Virus record (IMG/VR): IMGVR_UViG_3300007735_000776
Coordinates: 1-62,893 of that record
Reading direction: 5' to 3' (one strand)
Source of the DNA: a virus
Length of the DNA: 62,893 nucleotides
Below the pieces are notes generated by a model. The model saw nothing but the letters and a program-made list of their open reading frames with translations. It was not told the DNA's origin and did no database searches. The translations under genes and the position numbers were made by a program. Within the stretch, counting starts at the first letter, position 1. Every line of letters begins with the position of its first letter. Of this stretch, positions 62,514-62,893 are shown in pieces.

Positions 62514-62893
62514 TACTCACCTTTCGTTGGTTTAGGACGACCACGCTGCATAGCTTCTTGATGGCTTTGGGAAGACAACTGTTTAAGTACATCCACACCA
62601 AGCTTGACGGCATCCTTTTCACGGGTATCCCGCATTTCCGCAGCCATACGTAATGCTTCGCTCTTACGATTAGATTCCATCTTCTCCCGCTCAAGCAAGG
62701 TTTGAGCCGTGATGCGTGCGGCCTCAATCTGCTGTTGCTGTTCCTTGAGCTTGATGTCCGCTGCGTCTTTAGCTTGCTTGCGCTGTTGCTCAGCCTGCTT
62801 CAACTGCAACTCTTGCATCTGCATCTGGACTAGTGGGTCTTGTGCTTGCTGCTCTGCCTGCTGCTGAGCTACCTGCGCAGAGTTCTGCTGGAA
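62513..62893 (-). CDS. Portal protein, C-terminal part (continues from position 1)
   Basis: The frame is open from the right edge to TAA 62513-62515. Because 62767-62893 repeat 1-127, the last 84 unique residues are encoded at 62766-62515. The sequence is a long Gln/Lys/Glu-rich helix (K-L-K-E-Q-Q-Q-Q-I-E and further), typical of the C-terminal barrel or helical tail of P22-like portals. See the entry at 1-2272 for the whole protein. Confidence 0.85.
   Translation of the reverse strand, partial: FQQNSAQVAQQQAEQQAQDPLVQMQMQELQLKQAEQQRKQAKDAADIKLKEQQQQIEAARITAQTLLEREKMESNRKSEALRMAAEMRDTREKDAVKLGVDVLKQLSSQSHQEAMQRGRPKPTKGE
62767..62893. repeat. Right copy of 127-bp terminal direct repeat
   Basis: Identical to 1-127 and in the same portal frame; marks contig closure. 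One copy should be removed to obtain the 62,766-bp circular map. Confidence 0.95.

Noticed and set aside
1-62893. tRNA genes, integrase, RNA polymerase, insertion sequences
   Set aside because: I looked for cloverleaf T-arm sequences, recombinase and transposase motifs and a single-subunit RNA polymerase and saw none. Only a covariance or profile search could exclude a divergent one.

Overview
This window is a complete, circularly closed genome of a tailed bacteriophage, most likely of podovirus type. Its last 127 bases (62767-62893) repeat its first 127 (1-127) exactly, so the unique sequence is 62,766 bp. The contig was opened inside the portal gene: the N-terminal part is at 1-2272 and the C-terminal part at 62513-62893, together giving one 841-residue reading frame. 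Recognisable parts are both terminase subunits, portal, a GroES-like co-chaperonin, scaffold, major capsid protein, head-tail adaptors, a P22 gp10-like tail protein, many fibre proteins, a very large ejection-type protein and a lysis cassette. I see no tail sheath, tube or baseplate genes, which fits a short tail. I see no integrase, RNA polymerase, tRNA, insertion sequence or CRISPR array. The sigma70-type promoters and Shine-Dalgarno sites point to a Gram-negative host. Small conserved genes at 14.1-15.2 kb resemble ones I associate with phages of Burkholderiales and freshwater samples; that host guess is inference.

Layout: two long, oppositely directed gene blocks diverge from a 451-bp control region (4371-4821) and converge at a terminator near 26221-26246. 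The rightward block (4.8-26.2 kb) holds regulatory and replication genes. It starts with small proteins and a candidate origin region (5.6-6.04 kb). Next comes a cassette with a MoxR-type AAA+ ATPase, a VWA/metallopeptidase protein and co-oriented conserved unknowns (6.9-12.4 kb), then a run of very small, translationally coupled genes (12.4-16.2 kb). Replication genes follow: family A DNA polymerase, Cas4/RecB-like nuclease, SNF2 helicase, probable ssDNA-binding protein and a PrimPol-DUF927 helicase fusion. The leftward block is the virion and lysis block. From 4.4 kb it runs through terminase and portal, across the contig join, then through chaperonin, scaffold, capsid, a cluster of small Lys/Gly-rich proteins, adaptors, fibres, lysis genes and tail proteins to a 1978-residue ejection-type protein.

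The strongest unexplained signal is a family of eleven dispersed palindromic sites, consensus RTTAACAnnTGTTAAT and often followed by AAAT. They occur only between 4.69 and 13.20 kb. Some lie between genes. Some form the stop codon, Shine-Dalgarno and start context of adjacent genes. Six lie inside reading frames, always in the one frame that avoids a stop. They look like an operator or stoperator network, or partition/organising sites, for a phage DNA-binding protein; a 70-residue Cro-like protein at 13436 is a candidate. The sites span the MoxR-VWA cassette, which also has a near-perfect promoter of its own (7795-7823). That combination is the best candidate here for a previously undescribed system.
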